NCBI RefSeq assembly: GCF_036246005.1
Contig: NZ_CP109171.1
Span: 8,234,001 to 8,298,000 of the forward strand
DNA from: Streptomyces sp. NBC_01723
GTDB lineage: Bacteria > Actinomycetota > Actinomycetes > Streptomycetales > Streptomycetaceae
Direction: 5' to 3'
DNA length: 64,000 nt
Shown here: in pieces, positions 62,158 through 64,000 of the stretch
How positions within the stretch are numbered: position 1 is the stretch's first letter
How the letters are laid out: every line of letters starts with the position of its first letter
The notes under the pieces: generated by a model
Told to the model about the DNA's origin: nothing
The model's database searches: none
What the model saw: only the letters and a program-made list of their open reading frames with translations
Made by a program: the position numbers and the translations under genes

Positions 62158-62573
62158 ACGCAGGACACCTCGGCTTGTCTGTCGGCTGTCGGAACCCCGC
62201 ACCCGGACCCGGTGGACGCGACCGCGCCCACCGGGACTGTGGGGGGTGTTCGAGAGCCTAGGACCCGAACGGCGGCAAACGACCGTTCGAAGGTCATCTT
62301 CAGAAAGCCTTAAAAGAGCCGCCAAAGTCCGCTGAGGAACGGACGGCCCCGGCCGGCCGGTCTACGCGGTCTCTTTACGCGCTCACCGCCCGCCGCCCTC
62401 GCCCCGCGGCGGGGCGCCTCAACGTGAAGGGAGGACACGGGGGTTCCGCCGACGCCCCTCACGTGCTCCCGGCACCCCGCCGTCACCCCCTGCGGAGCGC
62501 TTGCCGTGCCGGAGGGCCGGACAGTCTGTCGGCGTGCTACCGGCAGGTCGCCGGACGAGAAGGAGGAACCGAG
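62158..62573. other. intergenic region of 416 nt between CAP protein and ACP
   Basis: A divergent region holding the promoters of both genes. It contains the 62266-62289 inverted repeat, an AT-rich patch near 62283-62315, and a CGCCCCGC-G-GCGGGGCG palindrome at 62400-62416 with a one-base centre. I looked for the c-di-AMP (ydaO-type) riboswitch found before some actinobacterial cell-wall hydrolases and saw no match. No small gene is supported. Confidence 0.45.
62266..62289. promoter_or_regulatory. inverted repeat upstream of the CAP gene
   Basis: Perfect 7-bp arms CGAACGG and CCGTTCG with a 10-nt spacer, so half-site centres are 17 nt apart. It lies about 109 nt before the CAP start codon, in the AT-rich promoter patch. 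A repressor or activator site is possible; no candidate protein is assigned. Confidence 0.35.
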
Positions 62574-62852
62574 ATGACATCCACCGCCGAGGAACGAGAA
62601 CTGCTCGACGAACTGCGGGAACTGCTGGCCGCCACGGTCGAGGACCTGTCCGTGGAGGAAGTCGTACCGGACTCCTCCCTGAAGGACGACCTGGGCGTCG
62701 ACTCGCTGGCCATGCTGGAGCTGATCGCCGCGATCGAGGACCGCTGGCAGATCGAGGTGTCCCAGGAACAGGCGGAACAGCTCACGACGGTCCGGCAGAT
62801 CGCCGCCCACCTGGCCAAGAGCGACGCCGCTCCCGCGGGCGGTACCGCGTGA
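62574..62852 (+). CDS. acyl carrier protein
   Basis: A 92-residue ACP. The phosphopantetheine attachment Ser44 lies in LGVDSLAMLELIAAIED, with acidic helix II for enzyme docking. It resembles dedicated rather than housekeeping ACPs in its Glu-rich start and the RWQIEVSQEQAEQLTTVRQI segment. GAAGGAGGAACCGAG is a strong ribosome site. Its stop overlaps the ketosynthase GTG by 4 nt, so the two work together. Confidence 0.92.
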   Translation: MTSTAEERELLDELRELLAATVEDLSVEEVVPDSSLKDDLGVDSLAMLELIAAIEDRWQIEVSQEQAEQLTTVRQIAAHLAKSDAAPAGGTA

Positions 62853-64000
62853 GCCCACGGCACGCGGCCGGCCCGGCCCACCACGAGCGGGACGCCGTCG
62901 TCACCGGACTGGGCATGACGACCGCGCTGGGCGGCGACGTCACCACCACCTGGCGGGCCCTGCTGGACGGCGTGTGCGGCATCGAGCGCGTCGAATTCGC
63001 GACGCCGGACGGCCCCGCGCAGACCTACCTCGCGGCGCCCGCGGCGGTCGATCCCGGCGCGGCCCTGCCCTCCGCCAAGGCGGCGCACTGCGACCGCTCG
63101 GCGCAGTTCGCCCTGGTCGCCGCGCGGGAGGCCACGCGCGACGCCGGATTCGAGGACCCCTCGTCCCTCTCCGCGGGCGGTTCGCGGGTGGCCGTGGTCG
63201 TAGGGACCGGGCTGGGCGGCTTCACCAGCATCCTGGAGCACGACCACCGCCTCCGGACCCGGGGCCCGGGGCGGGTGAGCCCGCGCGCCATCCCCGTCAT
63301 GCTGCCCAACCACCCGGCGGCCGAGGTGGGACTGATGGTGGGCGCCAAGGCCGGGGTGCACGCCCCGGTCAGCGCCTGTGCCTCCGGCGCCGAGGCCCTC
63401 GCCCAGGCCCTCGGCATGATCCGGGACGGCCGTGCCGACATCGTCGTCGCGGGCGGTGCCGAAGCAGCCCTGCATCCGCTCGCCCTCGCCGGGTTCGCGC
63501 GGCTGCGGGCACTCTCCCGGCGCCTGGACGACCCCAAGGGCGCGTCGAGACCCTTCGACGCCGAACGGGACGGCTTCGTGATGGGCGAGGGCGCCGGCAT
63601 GCTCGTCGTGGAGAGCGTCGCGCACGCCGCCGCCCGCGGCGCCCGCGTACACGGCCGGCTGACCGGAGCCGGCATCACCAACGACAGCCACCACGTCGCA
63701 CAGCCCGCGCCCGGCGGAACGGGCTGCGCCGCCGCCGTCGACGAGGCCCTGAGCGACGCCGGTCTCCGTCCGGGGCAGGTCCGGCACGTCAACGCCCACG
63801 CCACGTCGACACCGCTCGGCGACCTCGGCGAGGCACAGGCTCTGCGCCGGATCTTCGCCGGGGGCCTCAAGCATGTGGCGGTCAGCGCCACCAAGGCCGC
63901 CTTCGGGCACACCCTCGGGGCGGCCGGCGCCATCGAGGCCGTCCTCACCGTGCTCGCGCTGCGCGAGCGGACCGCCCCGCCCGCGTGCAGTCTCGAGCGC
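62849..64000 (+). CDS. beta-ketoacyl-ACP synthase (FabF/type II KS), truncated by window end
   Basis: The first 384 residues are present; the frame is open at the window end. The Cys-His-His active site is complete: Cys177 in VSACASGAEALAQ, His317 in NAHATSTPLGD and His354 in AFGHTLGAAGA. FabF-type ketosynthases elongate acyl-ACP with malonyl-ACP. The lack of a linker or second domain indicates type II. GTG start overlaps the ACP stop. Together they look like the start of a specialised fatty-acid or polyketide cassette continuing to the right. Confidence 0.92.
   Translation, partial: MSPRHAAGPAHHERDAVVTGLGMTTALGGDVTTTWRALLDGVCGIERVEFATPDGPAQTYLAAPAAVDPGAALPSAKAAHCDRSAQFALVAAREATRDAGFEDPSSLSAGGSRVAVVVGTGLGGFTSILEHDHRLRTRGPGRVSPRAIPVMLPNHPAAEVGLMVGAKAGVHAPVSACASGAEALAQALGMIRDGRADIVVAGGAEAALHPLALAGFARLRALSRRLDDPKGASRPFDAERDGFVMGEGAGMLVVESVAHAAARGARVHGRLTGAGITNDSHHVAQPAPGGTGCAAAVDEALSDAGLRPGQVRHVNAHATSTPLGDLGEAQALRRIFAGGLKHVAVSATKAAFGHTLGAAGAIEAVLTVLALRERTAPPACSLER

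Noticed and set aside
62158..62400. Possible c-di-AMP riboswitch before the CAP gene
   Set aside because: The leader is GC-rich and long enough, but I could not match the conserved ydaO core sequences. A covariance-model search would decide.
62400..62416. CGCCCCGC-G-GCGGGGCG as a terminator
   Set aside because: A one-base centre leaves no loop of normal size, and no gene ends immediately upstream.

Overview
This 64 kb window is typical of a Streptomyces chromosome. It is very GC-rich with GC-biased third codon positions. It carries Streptomyces hallmarks: a conservon (cvnABCD plus a P450), a CebR operator, a Ku/SigB-type/Dps stress block, FemX-type cell-wall enzymes and a bldA-type TTA codon. 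From memory, the order ACP-KS, two-component pair, mannanase, catalase-peroxidase/Fur, polyprenyl synthases, zinc-free L36/L33, Dps, SigB-type sigma, Ku resembles S. coelicolor around SCO0548-SCO0601, a chromosome-arm location. I could not check this by alignment. No rRNA, tRNA, CRISPR array, intact IS element or prophage was seen.

Layout. 0-9.3 kb: arginine deiminase and its antiporter, a DMT permease, an H1-like Lys/Ala-rich DNA-binding protein, a small lipoprotein, a coiled-coil protein, an SGNH hydrolase behind a perfect palindrome, a glutamine amidotransferase and a FemX-like transferase. 9.3-13.0 kb: LysR and EamA genes among remnants of at least three, probably four, other genes (mycothiol-dependent nitroreductase family, MFS, MmyB-like regulator, HTH protein). 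13.0-17.2 kb: Ku, SigB-type sigma factor, PRC-barrel protein, Dps, FMN reductase and a small Cys-rich protein. 17.4-26.1 kb: a repeat patch, a methyltransferase, an orphan FAD subunit, a GH25 lysozyme, the conservon with an atypical P450, and a convergent ordinary P450.

26.1-33.2 kb is the most complete metabolic unit. A FadR-type regulator faces a six-gene, mostly overlapping operon: MFS transporter, DhaKL-type kinase, RpiB-like isomerase, TIM-like isomerase, xylose-isomerase-like TIM-barrel protein and a 6-phosphogluconate-dehydrogenase-like oxidoreductase. Together they match a D-apionate to L-erythrulose to D-erythrose-4-phosphate route. 33.3-38.7 kb: a second regulated unit (PepE and IclR facing DUF1177, an NCS1-like permease and an M20 peptidase), of unknown substrate. 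38.8-43 kb: zinc-free ribosomal proteins L33 and L36, then two polyprenyl diphosphate synthases, a small coupled protein and a rubber-oxygenase-like (Lcp/MpaB) protein. This looks like a polyprenoid synthesis-and-cleavage cluster and is the best candidate for an undescribed system.

43-50.5 kb: a WGR/beta-propeller fusion, DUF350 and DUF475 membrane proteins, Fur with catalase-peroxidase, and a kinase-fold protein. 50.4-54.7 kb: a MerR regulator facing a fused double alpha/beta hydrolase through a 19-bp-spacer promoter, with the hydrolase coupled to a membrane molybdopterin oxidoreductase. 54.8-64 kb: TetR facing a saccharopine-dehydrogenase-like enzyme, a CebR-box- and TTA-controlled mannanase, a response regulator/histidine kinase pair, a CAP-domain protein, and the start of an ACP/ketosynthase locus cut by the window edge.
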